The notes: a model not told the origin generated them from the sequence alone. 64,000 nucleotides of DNA from VXNE01 sp965205735 (GCA_965205735.1 OZ242179.1:3720001-3784000), one strand, 5' to 3'. Shown: positions 1-8,960, counted from the first letter of the stretch. Numbers and translations are program-made.

Positions 1-2
1 GC

Positions 3-251
3 GGCCGGGGTGGGGCGCTCGACCCTAAACGCGTCATCGCACTGGTTCGCTCGTATCGTCGAGTTCGTCCGCTTGCCGACCTCGAAAGCGAACTCTTTCC
101 GGACTTTCTGCTCTACGCTGCGGTGGCCTTCTGGCTGTCCCGCCTGGCCGTCGCACTTGGGACGGATCGCAACTCCACGGCGCGATTCAAGGACCCGGAC
201 GAATTCAAGGCTATGGTCATCGACCGCAGTGCGCTGTCCTTCCGCCTCTAG
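3..251 (+). CDS. thrB: Homoserine kinase, APH-fold type (3' end only)
   Basis: Open frame from the window edge to TAG at 249-251, giving 82 residues of a C-terminus; the start lies outside the window. Seen: a basic stretch, then RPLADLESELFPDFLLYAAV, FWLSRL and a late KDPDEFKAM motif. Known: the C-termini of class II (aminoglycoside-phosphotransferase-fold) homoserine kinases have this pattern, with an FWLSRL helix and a final kDPxeF motif. The enzyme phosphorylates homoserine in threonine synthesis in the cytoplasm. The catalytic loop is not in view, so a related APH-family kinase cannot be excluded. Confidence 0.72.
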   Translation, partial: GRGGALDPKRVIALVRSYRRVRPLADLESELFPDFLLYAAVAFWLSRLAVALGTDRNSTARFKDPDEFKAMVIDRSALSFRL

Positions 252-367
252 CAGCCTGCGCCGTAGAACGGCACGTAGTGCCGATCAAGGCGCAGGGTGA
301 TAGGTGGGCTTGGGCGGGGGTGAAACACGGCGCCCGTAGGGTGACGGATTTCATGGCGCTAATCCGC

Positions 368-673
368 TCAGATCGCCTGGATCGATTCCACCACTTCGCG
401 AGTCCGATTCACCTTGCCGTGCCAATGGCGGTCGAACTCACGGATCATCCGTTTGAGCGCGTCGGACGCCATAACTCGGTTCACGTCCGCCAGATCCGCG
501 AACTCGTAGAACGCGATATGCACATTGTCGGTCACGTCGCTCCAGCCTCGCCAGCCGCCCGTCGCGCCGAATGCCTTGACGGCGGCGGGCAGATGTTCGT
601 CCTGGTACCAGGCGTCGAAAGCGTCTCTCACGGTCGGATCCACCTCGGCGCGCACGATCAGCAATGCTGTCAT
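368..673 (-). CDS. Small cytosolic protein, probable dimeric alpha/beta-barrel fold
   Basis: 101 residues from the second ATG (MTALLIVRAEV), which removes an unlikely charged extension from the longer frame. The sequence alternates beta and helical segments, with AFDAWYQDEHLP near residue 20 and IAFYEFADL near 50. This resembles small ferredoxin-like barrel proteins such as EthD or antibiotic-monooxygenase relatives, where an acidic and a histidine residue follow the first strand. No catalytic residue can be assigned, so the function is unknown. It has no clear operon partner: a degenerate region lies upstream and thrB lies on the other strand. Confidence 0.55.
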   Translation of the reverse strand: MTALLIVRAEVDPTVRDAFDAWYQDEHLPAAVKAFGATGGWRGWSDVTDNVHIAFYEFADLADVNRVMASDALKRMIREFDRHWHGKVNRTREVVESIQAI

Positions 674-781
674 TCTCTTGTCTCCGTCGTATCGCATCCC
701 TCAATAGCACAGGATCTTGCGCCGCGCCGGCAGAAGGACTATCGGGCGGTCGCGTCGAACCGACAGCATCGACCCCTTCTT

Positions 782-930
782 TCACGCTTTCTCCACTCTC
801 CTGTAGAACGGCGCGCGCGCCTTGACCGGATCCAGCAGGGTCCAGTCGCCCTATTCGATCGCATGACCGCCGGGGAAAGGCGGCGTGGACTTCAGGTTGA
901 TGGAGAGGTCGAGCATCTTGCGGTCGTTCT
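782..930 (-). pseudogene. Remnant of gluconate 2-dehydrogenase subunit 3-like gene (C-terminus)
   Basis: The minus frame reads KSTPPFPGGHAIE, then TAG (851-853), then GDWTLLDPVKARAPFYR to a stop at 782. The intact paralogue at 3658-4131 has the same segments with CAG in place of the TAG, so this is a nonsense-mutated C-terminal fragment of a second copy. Nothing upstream (931-1145) can be aligned by eye to the rest of the gene, so the N-terminus has been lost or is unrecognisable. Confidence 0.7.
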
Positions 931-1145
931 CGCGCGAGCCGAAACATGGCGCTTGGTTGGCACCTGCTCGTTGTGGCTCGCCGAGACAATGTCGTCGCGC
1001 GCATAGCTGCCAGTCGGTTTCCGAGAGATGCACCTGTTGCCCGTTGATGCGAACCTCGCCGATTTCGGAATGCGTGGCGGTCGGCCAACGCCTGAACACG
1101 CCACGCTCGGGTCGACGTCGCTCTGATTGTCGGGTTCGATTCCAA

Positions 1146-3266
1146 TCACCGCCGCAATGCCGCGCCCCGAAGGCCCGCCCAGGCCAGCGCTGCGACCGCA
1201 ACATACATCCCCGCCACCAACCCCGACAGCGCCTGGTAGCCGGTGACCATGCTCAGGTATTCCAGCGTGCCACCAAGTACGCCGCCAAGCAGGTTCCAAC
1301 CGAAGTAAAGTTCCGCGTCCTCCCGATCACGGAATAGGATGCAGAACACGAGGTTCGCCAAGAAGACCGGCGTGAACATCAACAGGCACGCGAGGAGCAG
1401 GCGCATCACCGTGCCGAAGGCCAGCAGACCGCCCGGCGACAGGAACAGGGGCAGGGTCGCGGAGGCCACCAGGAGAGCGGCACACACCGGCAGCCAGCGC
1501 GGCCCCGCGAACCGGTCGGCGACTTGCGCTGCGGCCAGCACCGAGGCGAGGATGGCGAAGAAAACCAGCGACGTGTTGAGCCATGTCGTGCCGAACAGCA
1601 AGCTGAACTGAATGATGCTCTTGGTCTCCAGCAGCAGAAACGCGCAGCCCATCAGCAGGAAAGCGGCCGCCAAGGGTGGCCGAACCGCCGGGCCGCTGCG
1701 CCAATAGGCCGCGAGCGCCAGGGCCGCGAGCCCAATCACCACCACCATGCTCGTCAGGTAGAGTGAGCCGAGCGAGCGTTTTTTCAGGTAGACGAATGGC
1801 CAGTCGTCGGTCGCGAGTTCCATGCCGCCTTCGTCGGGCCCGATATTCGGGGACGGGGGGGAGGGCTTGGGTAGGGGGGAGGGCTTGGGCGGGGGCTGGG
1901 CCGTCAACAACCCCATGCCCTCAATCTCAACGTAGTGTATCTCCGCGCCGGGGGGTAACGTCGCCTGCAGCATTTGCATCAGTTTGTCGACCAGCCAGTC
2001 GTGCCGGAAATAGTTGTAGAGCACAATCTGCCCTTGCTTATTCAGACACTCGGCGGCTCGCTGAAACGCCTCCACCGTGAGCAGATAGTTCTCTAGCCGC
2101 AGTTGCGACCTCGAGCTCGCCTTGACCAGCGAGTCGATCAGGGCAAATACGATCAGGTCGTAGCTTTCGCCGGTGTCGAACAGGAACCGCCTGCCGTCGC
2201 CGATGACCGTCGTCACGCGCGGGTCGGCGTAGGGCTTGTCCGGGTGGTGGTCGGCACCCAGCGCGTGAATGGCGGGATCGATTTCCACCGCCGTCACCCG
2301 TTCCGCGCCGGACGCTAGCGCCATGGCCACATCGTTGCCGGTTCCAGCCCCGAGCACCAGCACGGCGCGCGGCGGCGGCAACGATGTCCGCCGCCGTTCC
2401 CGGTAAGGCAGACCATACCAGTCGGCCGACTCCCTCATGTTCTCGGTGGAGCGAATCTCTTGGTGGCTGATGCCATTGACGCGCACCAGCCGGTACGGTT
2501 CGTCACGCCCTTGCCTATCTTCCAGGAACTGCACCTTTTGGTAGGGCGACCAATGGGTTTCAAACCGTACGCTCCCGTCCGTTGGCAGCAGGCCGACTGC
2601 GACAGGGTGATCCATTATCCAGGAAAACGCGGCAAATACGGCCACCGGCAGCAGTGCGGCGAGACGCTTCCCCACGGACGGCGCGGACGCCCAGAACGCG
2701 GCTGCGGCCATTGCGAACCAGGCGGATGGCGGTAGTTGAGAATAGCTGACCGCGATGAACGCCGCGATACCGCAAAGCGCACCGCCGATGTCGAGCGAAT
2801 AGGCCGTCAGCGGGCGGAAGCGCCGGAACACCTTCGCCATGCGCTGGCCGATGCCAAAAAAGAGCAATACCACCCCCGCGAACCAGAATCCGAATTTCCA
2901 CAGCCTCCCCGCGCGTTCATTGCCGGTGCTGGTAAAAAAGAGCTCGCCGGAGACGACGCCTTCGTAGAGCGAGAATCCGGGCATGGCCGGCTGCAGCCAG
3001 ATGACCAGGAGGAGGAACAGCACCAGCGCTGGCGGAACACTGTAGTAAAGCCGGAGGGATGCGCGCTGATCGATCGTGCGGTGCAACAGGAACCCGAAGC
3101 CGTGGCCGATGAACCCGGCGATCAGCACCAGATTGGGAAAGTACCCCAGGTTCCAGATGGTTCCCGCGAGGAAGCGGATCAGCGCCAGTTGCAGAAAGAG
3201 CGTCAGGAACCCCAGCGCGAACAGGGCGGCACCCGGCTTCGAGGCCGCGTGAGCGGTCATCAACAT
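1146..3266 (-). CDS. Membrane-embedded spermidine synthase-like protein
   Basis: 706 residues. There are about seven hydrophobic segments in the first ~230 residues, a soluble methyltransferase-fold domain in the middle and about six more membrane segments at the end. The middle domain has the nucleotide-binding loop VLVLGAGTGNDVAMAL, then AVEIDPAI and the GDGRRFL strand, as in the SpeE/spermidine synthase fold. A proline-rich linker (PPPKPSPLPKPSPPSPN) precedes the last membrane block. Known: such TM-SpeE fusions are widespread but mostly uncharacterised, so polyamine synthesis should not be assumed. The start could be either of two ATGs two codons apart (3266 or 3260). Confidence 0.75.
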   Translation of the reverse strand: MLMTAHAASKPGAALFALGFLTLFLQLALIRFLAGTIWNLGYFPNLVLIAGFIGHGFGFLLHRTIDQRASLRLYYSVPPALVLFLLLVIWLQPAMPGFSLYEGVVSGELFFTSTGNERAGRLWKFGFWFAGVVLLFFGIGQRMAKVFRRFRPLTAYSLDIGGALCGIAAFIAVSYSQLPPSAWFAMAAAAFWASAPSVGKRLAALLPVAVFAAFSWIMDHPVAVGLLPTDGSVRFETHWSPYQKVQFLEDRQGRDEPYRLVRVNGISHQEIRSTENMRESADWYGLPYRERRRTSLPPPRAVLVLGAGTGNDVAMALASGAERVTAVEIDPAIHALGADHHPDKPYADPRVTTVIGDGRRFLFDTGESYDLIVFALIDSLVKASSRSQLRLENYLLTVEAFQRAAECLNKQGQIVLYNYFRHDWLVDKLMQMLQATLPPGAEIHYVEIEGMGLLTAQPPPKPSPLPKPSPPSPNIGPDEGGMELATDDWPFVYLKKRSLGSLYLTSMVVVIGLAALALAAYWRSGPAVRPPLAAAFLLMGCAFLLLETKSIIQFSLLFGTTWLNTSLVFFAILASVLAAAQVADRFAGPRWLPVCAALLVASATLPLFLSPGGLLAFGTVMRLLLACLLMFTPVFLANLVFCILFRDREDAELYFGWNLLGGVLGGTLEYLSMVTGYQALSGLVAGMYVAVAALAWAGLRGAALRR

Positions 3267-3657
3267 CGGTCCCGAACCGGCAGTTCCACCCAGATACGAT
3301 AGCCGGAGAAGAATACGGTCAGATCTTCCCCCGTTTGTGGACCCGGGCAGTCGTTGTGCGATTTGTTCCTGAACAACTGTCTCTTCTTCCTTGTTTTAGG
3401 CGGGGCAATCCTTCCTCTGCTGTTCTCGGCAAGCCTCGGCTCGATGTCCTCGTAGTCGCGCATGGTCCGGATCGCGAATCGAACACGCTCGGCCTCAATG
3501 CGCGCGCGCAACAGCGGCCCATCCCGTAGCAACTATTGACGCAATGGCGCGGGCGCATGGCTTGGCGGCACAAGATCGAGCATGTCGCTTGGAACGTTGC
3601 CACCGAGCCGTCCGGTCGATTGGCGACAGAATCGTCTAGCCCCTCTTTTCCACTCGC
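3267..3657. other. Intergenic region, no recognised gene
   Basis: 391 bases with no family I recognise. A minus-strand open frame (3260-3532, 90 residues) ends seven bases inside the next gene and has mixed charge, so it could be a small protein or the eroded end of one. Nothing supports it beyond the open frame. No terminator or tRNA was seen. Confidence 0.4.
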
Positions 3658-4131
3658 TCACTCGTTGATCGCAGTCCTGTAAAACGGCGCGCGTCTCTTG
3701 ACGGGATCCAGCAGGGACCAGTCGCCCTGTTCGATCTCATGGCCGCCGGGGAAAGGCGGCGTGGACTTCAGGTCGATCGACTCCAGTACGCGACCGTCCT
3801 GGTAGTAGGACGTTGCGGTGCAGTGAATCATCTGCTGAACGAATCTGGAGCTTGCCTCGTCGCGCAGCAAGGCGGTCCGTTGTCCATCGCTCAGGTCGAG
3901 AAAATCCTTGTCGTGTTGCGCCCTCGCCAGCGCGTTGAGTGCGTCGACCCCTGATTTGATCGATTCCGCCCGTTCTGTGGCCAGCACCAGAATGCGGGCG
4001 AATATCGTCTCGTCATCCGCTCCCGGGATGCCGTACTCGTCGCTCGCCGGGATCAGAGTGCCGGCAACCTGGCGCAGCACTTCGCGTTCCTCGTGAGAGT
4101 ATGGACTGTCGCTCGCAATTACGTCGCGCAT
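3658..4131 (-). CDS. Gluconate 2-dehydrogenase subunit 3 family protein
   Basis: 157 residues. Seen: EREVLRQVAGTLIPASDEYGIPGAD near the N-terminus and the C-terminal signature PPFPGGHEIEQGDWSLLDPV followed by PFYR, typical of the small subunit that accompanies membrane-associated GMC-type dehydrogenases. It lies 12 bases after the GMC oxidoreductase on the same strand, so the two probably form one transcription unit and one complex. No clear Tat or Sec signal is visible in this copy, which is unusual for the family, so its location is uncertain. A nonsense-mutated paralogue fragment lies at 782-930. Confidence 0.85.
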   Translation of the reverse strand: MRDVIASDSPYSHEEREVLRQVAGTLIPASDEYGIPGADDETIFARILVLATERAESIKSGVDALNALARAQHDKDFLDLSDGQRTALLRDEASSRFVQQMIHCTATSYYQDGRVLESIDLKSTPPFPGGHEIEQGDWSLLDPVKRRAPFYRTAINE

Positions 4132-4143
4132 TTCCCGTCCCTC

Positions 4144-5745
4144 CTAGTCGAACAGGTTCGCGAGACGCTGTTTCATCGAGTCCGCGACGTACAGCGCCAA
4201 GGCCTGAATCGTGCGCGTCGGGTTGACCCCGGCGCTGGTGACAAAGATGCTGCCGTCGACGATGAACAGGTTCTTCACGTCGTGACTGCGCCCCCATTCG
4301 TTGACCACGGACTTCTCCGGGTCGGTTCCCATGCGCGCCGTGCCCATCAGGTGCCAGCCGCCGTGGGGGATCGGGGCAGTCGATTCCACATCGATGGCGC
4401 CCGCCGCTTCCAGTACCTCCGTCGCCCGCGCAATGGAGAAGTCGAGCATCCTGCGGCTGTTCTCGCTCAACGTATAGTCGATCCTGGGTGATGGAATGCC
4501 GTTGGAATCCCCGAGGTCGGGGTCGAGCGTCACCGTGTTGTGTTCTTCCGGCAGATCCTCGCAGATCCCCACCATCCCGGTGATGCGATTCACGACGTTT
4601 CGATAGGATCGGTGGTGATCCTCGCCCCAGGCGACCTTGCCGGACAACATGTGGTCGAGGGCGGTATTGACCGGGGCTCCGCCTCTGCCGATTTCGTAGG
4701 TGAAGCCGCGAACGAAACCGCGCGACGCGTCGGTCTCGTAGAACTCCTGGCTCCAGATGCAGTTGCCAGGCCCCTTGGCGCCGTCCAGGTGCGTTTCGAA
4801 GGTCCCGCGTATGGCGGAATAGGGGTGGAACATCAGGTTCTTGCCGACGAGTCCGCTGCTGTTCGCGAGGCCGTCCGGGAACAGGTTCGACTTCGAGTTG
4901 AGCAGCAGCCTCGGTGTGCCGACGCCGTTGCACGCAACGATGACGACTTCCGCCATGATCTCCCGCTCGACGCCGTGGGCATCGTAGTAGATCGCGCCGC
5001 CGGCCATGCCGTCCTTGCGCACGGTGATCTCGCGGACTCGGCATCGGGTCCTGAGTTCGACGCCGGCGCGGATCGCGTGCGGCCAGTAGGTGATGTCGGT
5101 GCTGGCCTTCGCGCCCTGCGCGCAACCTGCGGTGCAGGCGCCGAGATTGATGCACTTGTCGCGCCCATCATAGGGTTCGCTGGCGATCGCGCTGTCGGAA
5201 GGCCACCAGTGCCAGCCCATCGCGTTGAATCCTTCGGCGAGTTTGGTGCCGGCCCTGCCCAGGGGCAACGGCGGCATGATCGCGGGTTTCGGCGGATAGG
5301 CGGGGTCACCGGCCAGGCCGGACACGCCCATCATCCGGTCATTCTCATCGTAGTACGGTGCCAGCGTCTCGTAGTCGATCGGCCAGTCGTCCGCCACGCC
5401 GTCGAGCGTCCTTGCGCGAAAGTCCGAGGGGTGGAAGCGCGGGAAGTGACCGGCGTAGAGGATCGTGGCGCCGCCGACGGCGTTGAAATTGGCGACGGCG
5501 ATGGGCGAGTCGGCATCGTTGATCGGGTAGTCGGTCGCGCGGCCGCGCCGGTTGGGGCTGATACTGAACTCTCCGGCGGCGCGTGACTCCCAGTCCATGT
5601 GCGCGCTGGGATACTCGGAGGGGTTCATCCAGTCGCCCTGTTCGAGACAGACGATATGCATGCGCGTATCCGCGAGGCTCCAGGCGATTGCCGCGCCGGA
5701 CGCACCCGCGCCGATAATCAATACGTCGACCAGATTTTCTGCCAT
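4144..5745 (-). CDS. GMC family FAD-dependent oxidoreductase
   Basis: 533 residues from ATG 5745 (MAENLVDVLIIGAG); an upstream in-frame ATG at 5817 would add 24 poorly conserved residues. Seen: the FAD dinucleotide fold VLIIGAGASGAAIAWSLA at the N-terminus, a substrate-domain centre with CINLGACTAGCAQGAK, and a C-terminal GGWHLMGTARMG with SAGVNPTRTIQAL, which supply the usual catalytic His and Asn. Known: GMC enzymes oxidise alcohols and sugars. The adjoining subunit-3 gene suggests a dehydrogenase that feeds the respiratory chain. The substrate is not predictable. Confidence 0.9.
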   Translation of the reverse strand: MAENLVDVLIIGAGASGAAIAWSLADTRMHIVCLEQGDWMNPSEYPSAHMDWESRAAGEFSISPNRRGRATDYPINDADSPIAVANFNAVGGATILYAGHFPRFHPSDFRARTLDGVADDWPIDYETLAPYYDENDRMMGVSGLAGDPAYPPKPAIMPPLPLGRAGTKLAEGFNAMGWHWWPSDSAIASEPYDGRDKCINLGACTAGCAQGAKASTDITYWPHAIRAGVELRTRCRVREITVRKDGMAGGAIYYDAHGVEREIMAEVVIVACNGVGTPRLLLNSKSNLFPDGLANSSGLVGKNLMFHPYSAIRGTFETHLDGAKGPGNCIWSQEFYETDASRGFVRGFTYEIGRGGAPVNTALDHMLSGKVAWGEDHHRSYRNVVNRITGMVGICEDLPEEHNTVTLDPDLGDSNGIPSPRIDYTLSENSRRMLDFSIARATEVLEAAGAIDVESTAPIPHGGWHLMGTARMGTDPEKSVVNEWGRSHDVKNLFIVDGSIFVTSAGVNPTRTIQALALYVADSMKQRLANLFD

Positions 5746-5882
5746 TTGTACCGCTTTACGGGGAGTCAGGTTCGAAGAATATGCAAGGCGGCCAGTCTGC
5801 GCCATCGACCTGAGCACCTGTAGCCGATTGATGCGTGATGTGCTATCTCATTCGCCTCTTAGCCACTACGTGGATTCCCTCG

Positions 5883-6119
5883 ATGCGAACCACCATGAAC
5901 ATCGATGACGCCGTCTTGAACGCCGTAAAGGAAATGGCCCGGCGACAGGCGCGACCTGTGGGCGAGTTGGTGTCGACGCTGCTGCGCGATGCCCTTTGCG
6001 GCAACGACGTTGAAATCCGGGACACGCCAGCGAGATATGGATTTCGACCGTTCGCAAAATCCACCGGTATCGTTACCAACGACATCGTCAATCGGCTGCG
6101 TGAGGAGGCGGGCGACTAG
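5883..6119 (+). CDS. VapB-type antitoxin (ribbon-helix-helix)
   Basis: 78 residues from ATG 5883 (MRTTMNIDDAVL); the longer frame from 5835 adds an unlikely leader. The N-terminus MRTTMNIDDAVLNAVKEMA fits a short beta strand plus helix of an RHH antitoxin, and the C-terminal half would wrap its toxin. The stop TAG overlaps a GTG that begins a PIN-domain reading frame, the normal vapBC arrangement. That toxin is cut off after nine codons, so this antitoxin is orphaned. Confidence 0.78.
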   Translation: MRTTMNIDDAVLNAVKEMARRQARPVGELVSTLLRDALCGNDVEIRDTPARYGFRPFAKSTGIVTNDIVNRLREEAGD

Positions 6120-6145
6120 TGCGTGCCGTCCTGGACGTTAACGTG
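6119..6145 (+). pseudogene. VapC (PIN toxin) stub, severed after nine codons
   Basis: GTG at 6119 overlaps the antitoxin stop and reads V-R-A-V-L-D-V-N-V, the first strand of a PIN ribonuclease with its first catalytic Asp. Past 6145 the frame has no PIN sequence and runs into the 3' end of the oppositely oriented acyl-CoA dehydrogenase. Everything after the first strand has been deleted. Confidence 0.65.
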
Positions 6146-6180
6146 CCCTGTAAGGCCAGACTGCCGGGCGTGACGCCGCA

Positions 6181-7272
6181 TCAAATCCAACCCTGGGCCG
6201 CCGCCGCTTCCTGCCGCACGATTTCCGGGGCGCCGAGCAGTTGACGATCGAAGCCGATGCGCTTGAACCAGTAGTGCAGGCCGAGCAGGTCGGTGAAGCC
6301 CATGCCGCCGTGCACCTCGGTGGCCGTGCGCGCGACGAAACGTCCGACTTCCGCCAGGTGCGCCTTCGCATGACACGCCATCAGGCGCGACTCTTTGGGC
6401 ACGGCGCGCACCGCGTGGGCCGCGTACCAGACCAGCGACCGGCACGGTTCGAGCGCGGCGGCCATCTCCGCGCAGAGGTGTTTGACTGCCTGGAACGAGC
6501 CGATGACGCGATTGAACTGGCGCCGTTCCCTGGCGTAGGCGACGGCTTGATCGAGCATGGTTTGCGCGGCGCCGAGCGTGTCCGCCGCGAGCATGATACG
6601 GCCGGCATCTATGGTGGCGAGCAACGGTTCCCGGTCGTCGGCGGACCCGGGCAGTACTTCGGCGGGAGCCGAGTCGAACGTAACCTCCGCCACGGACCGC
6701 GTCCGGTCGATGGTGTTGAGCGCGCGCCGGTCCATATCGGCTGCGTCGGCCGCGCGCACCAGGTGCAGCGCGCCGCCGTTGTCCGCAACGATCAGCGCGT
6801 CGGCGTCCATGCCGTCGAGCACGAACATTGCCCTGCCGGTGAGTCGCCCGCCGTCGGCTGCGATGCCGGCGCTTTCACGGCGACCGATCTGCTCCGTCAA
6901 GCCGACGCCGACCACCGCTTCGCCGGACGCGATGCGCGGCAGCCAGACCTCTCGTTGCGCGTCGCTGCCCGCGAGCGTTAGGGCGACCGGGGCCATGACG
7001 CAGGACGCCACGAACGGCGCTGGCGCAGCCGCGCCGCCGAGGCACTCGGCCACGAGCGCCGCTTCCAGCATGCCGAGGCCGACTCCACCGTGGTCTTCCG
7101 GCGTGACGATGCCTTGCACGCCCAACTGCGCGAGTCCCTCCCAGACATCCGCCGGTTTCGTGTCACCGGCGTCGGCCGCTTCGCGAACGCGGGGCAGCGC
7201 GCAGGCGGATCCAAGGTAGCCGGAGACGCTCTCCTGGAGCATCCGTTGTTCTTCGCTCAGTCCGAATTCCAT
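6181..7272 (-). CDS. Acyl-CoA dehydrogenase family protein
   Basis: 363 residues starting MEFGLSEEQRMLQESV, with GIVTPEDHGGVGLGMLEAAL early and a C-terminal helical domain containing FQAVKHLCAEMAAALE and ATEVHGGMGFT. These fit the N-terminal helical, central beta and C-terminal helical domains of ACADs. The usual central signature (YAITEPxxGSD) is weak here (VGVGLTEQIGRRESAG), as in many shorter ACAD-like subunits. These often form heterodimers with a longer ACAD such as the one directly upstream (7336-8529). The pair may act on a CoA thioester of a branched or steroid-like side chain; this is inference. Confidence 0.85.
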   Translation of the reverse strand: MEFGLSEEQRMLQESVSGYLGSACALPRVREAADAGDTKPADVWEGLAQLGVQGIVTPEDHGGVGLGMLEAALVAECLGGAAAPAPFVASCVMAPVALTLAGSDAQREVWLPRIASGEAVVGVGLTEQIGRRESAGIAADGGRLTGRAMFVLDGMDADALIVADNGGALHLVRAADAADMDRRALNTIDRTRSVAEVTFDSAPAEVLPGSADDREPLLATIDAGRIMLAADTLGAAQTMLDQAVAYARERRQFNRVIGSFQAVKHLCAEMAAALEPCRSLVWYAAHAVRAVPKESRLMACHAKAHLAEVGRFVARTATEVHGGMGFTDLLGLHYWFKRIGFDRQLLGAPEIVRQEAAAAQGWI

Positions 7273-7273
7273 C

Positions 7274-7360
7274 TAGCGTTGCCCCTCGGCCATCTATTGC
7301 TGCCCCTGGCCCAGCTTTTGCTGCCCCTGACCCACCTATTGCTGCCCCTGACCCACCCGT
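7274..7360. repeat. Degenerate tandem repeat between two ACAD genes
   Basis: About four imperfect copies of a roughly 21-23 base unit containing GCTGCCCCTGACCCACC, with units starting near 7277, 7293, 7316 and 7338. The last unit carries the stop codon of the upstream ACAD (7336-7338 on the minus strand), so its C-terminal GQGQQ comes from the repeat. Slippage here would change the end of that protein and the spacing to the next gene. Confidence 0.75.
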
Positions 7361-8529
7361 GGCTCCTTGGGCAGGCCGAGCGCACGTTCGCCGATGAGGT
7401 TTTTCTGAATTTGTGCCGTGCCGCCGCCGATGATCAGGCCAAGGTCCATCATGTAGCGCTGCTGCCAGAGACCGCCGTCCCGCATGTGCGGGCTGCCGTG
7501 ATAGAGAACGCCCAGCTCGCCCATGAGATCGACCGCCATGGCGGCCATCTGGTGATTCATTTCGCAACCGTTGAGCTTGACGATCCAGCGCGGCAGCCCC
7601 GGCTCCTCGCCCTTGATCGCGTGGCTTAAGATCCGCATTCCGTTGAAACGCATCGCCAGCATCTGTCCCTGGAGTTTCAACAGGCGGTCACGATAGGCGG
7701 GATGCTCCATCAACGGCCGCCCGTCGATGGTCTCGTTTCTCATCATCTCGACGATCTGGAGAAAACGCGTCTCCGCCTCGTTCGGGTCGCCGAGTCCTCC
7801 GCGTTCGTGTTTCAGCGTGGCGTTCGCCACGTACCAGCCTTCGCCCCGGCGCCCGACGATCTGGCTTGCCGGGACACGCACGTCGGTGAAGAACACCTCG
7901 TTGAACGTGGCCTCGCCGGTCATCGTCACCAGCGGTCGCACCTCGATGCCCGGCGTATCCATCGAAAACAGCAGGTAGCTGATGCCCTGGTGCTTGGGCG
8001 CGTCGGGTTCGGTCCGCACCAGGCAGAAGATCATGTCGGCGTATTGCGCGCCGGAGGTCCAGATCTTCTGGCCGTTGATCACGAAGTCGTCGCCGTCGAG
8101 TTCGGCCCTGGTGGATAGCGACGCGAGGTCGGAGCCGGAGTTCGGTTCCGAATAGCCCTGGCACCAGCGCATCTCGCCCCGGATCGTCGGCCGGATGTAA
8201 GCGAGTTTCTGTTCCTCGGTGCCGAGTTCGAGCAGCGTCGGCACCAGGCGGTCGTCGCCGTTGTGGCCGGGCCGAACGCGCGCTTTCGCGAACTCATCGG
8301 CGATGATGTGGGACTTCAGAATGTCCGGCTCGGCCCCGTAGCCGCCATATTCCTTCGGGATCGTGCGCGCCGCGTAGCCGTGTTCGATCAGGCGCTGCTG
8401 CCAGGTGCGCGCCTTCGCGTCCGATTTGCCGCGGGCGAATTGCGCCGGCGCGCGCTTGCCGTGTTCGGCCAGAAACGAGCGCACTTCCTCGCGGAATCTC
8501 TCGTATTCCGCGCCGTAGGCGAGATCCAT
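7336..8529 (-). CDS. Acyl-CoA dehydrogenase
   Basis: 397 residues from ATG 8529 (MDLAYGAEYERFREEV), preceded by a GGAGGAG ribosome-binding site; the longer frame from 8565 was not used. Seen: QGYSEPNSGSDLASL (the central FAD/substrate signature), FVINGQKIWTSGAQYADM, and a C-terminal GGGTAQIQKNLIGERALGLP, where FAD and the partner subunit bind. It forms an operon with the shorter ACAD at 6181-7272. It catalyses alpha,beta-dehydrogenation of acyl-CoA with an electron-transfer flavoprotein as acceptor. The chain specificity is unknown. Confidence 0.92.
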   Translation of the reverse strand: MDLAYGAEYERFREEVRSFLAEHGKRAPAQFARGKSDAKARTWQQRLIEHGYAARTIPKEYGGYGAEPDILKSHIIADEFAKARVRPGHNGDDRLVPTLLELGTEEQKLAYIRPTIRGEMRWCQGYSEPNSGSDLASLSTRAELDGDDFVINGQKIWTSGAQYADMIFCLVRTEPDAPKHQGISYLLFSMDTPGIEVRPLVTMTGEATFNEVFFTDVRVPASQIVGRRGEGWYVANATLKHERGGLGDPNEAETRFLQIVEMMRNETIDGRPLMEHPAYRDRLLKLQGQMLAMRFNGMRILSHAIKGEEPGLPRWIVKLNGCEMNHQMAAMAVDLMGELGVLYHGSPHMRDGGLWQQRYMMDLGLIIGGGTAQIQKNLIGERALGLPKEPRVGQGQQ

Positions 8530-8664
8530 TGCGTCTCCTCCGCATCCGTTTGCAAAGTCCGCCACCGCGATTTTTCGCGCCGGGGTTCGCGCCGCGCCGC
8601 TATCGGTGCGGGATCGTACTACATGCCGCCGGTGGGTGGAGCCCGATCCCAGGTTCGGCTTGGG

Positions 8665-8931
8665 CTACAGGCGGAAAGGGCTGGACGGGCCGAAGAAAAG
8701 GACGAAGAGTATCGCCGCGAGGCCAAGGGCCATACCGACCAGGGCCAGGACCGTTGAGGGCGACAGACGCCTGGGTTTCTGTTTCTCCTCGCCATCCTCT
8801 GGAACATGCGGACGTGGCTCGGGCGGGGGCGCGCGGAGGTCGCTTTCCGAGGGCTGGCTGTCGACGAATCGCCATGCCAGGTACAGCACCCCCAGTCCGA
8901 CGAACAGGCCGAAGGCGGTAAGAACGATCAT
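8665..8931 (-). CDS. Small membrane protein with two TM helices
   Basis: 88 residues from ATG 8931. A hydrophobic segment spans residues 1-20 (MIVLTAFGLFVGLGVLYLAW), followed by a charged proline-rich loop (APPPEPRPHVPEDGEEK) and a second hydrophobic segment near residues 60-80. The gene follows the GNAT-type acetyltransferase by about 30 bases on the same strand, so the two may be co-transcribed. No recognised family. GTG codons a few residues upstream are alternative starts. Confidence 0.55.
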   Translation of the reverse strand: MIVLTAFGLFVGLGVLYLAWRFVDSQPSESDLRAPPPEPRPHVPEDGEEKQKPRRLSPSTVLALVGMALGLAAILFVLFFGPSSPFRL

Positions 8932-8960
8932 TCCCAGGGACACGGACACGGGCGAACCGT

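Noticed and set aside
278..1006. Long plus-strand open frame of 242 codons
   Set aside because: Antisense to the small barrel-fold protein and the subunit-3 remnant; composition is that of a GC-rich shadow frame with no recognisable motif.
931..1145. Minus-strand stretch resembling the strand pattern of an OmpR-type DNA-binding domain (VRINGQQVHLSETDWQL)
   Set aside because: Only about 17 residues look similar, with no receiver domain and stops in neighbouring frames; could be chance.
4540..5586. 348-codon plus-strand frame over the GMC oxidoreductase
   Set aside because: Shadow of the real minus-strand gene, which has complete FAD and catalytic motifs.
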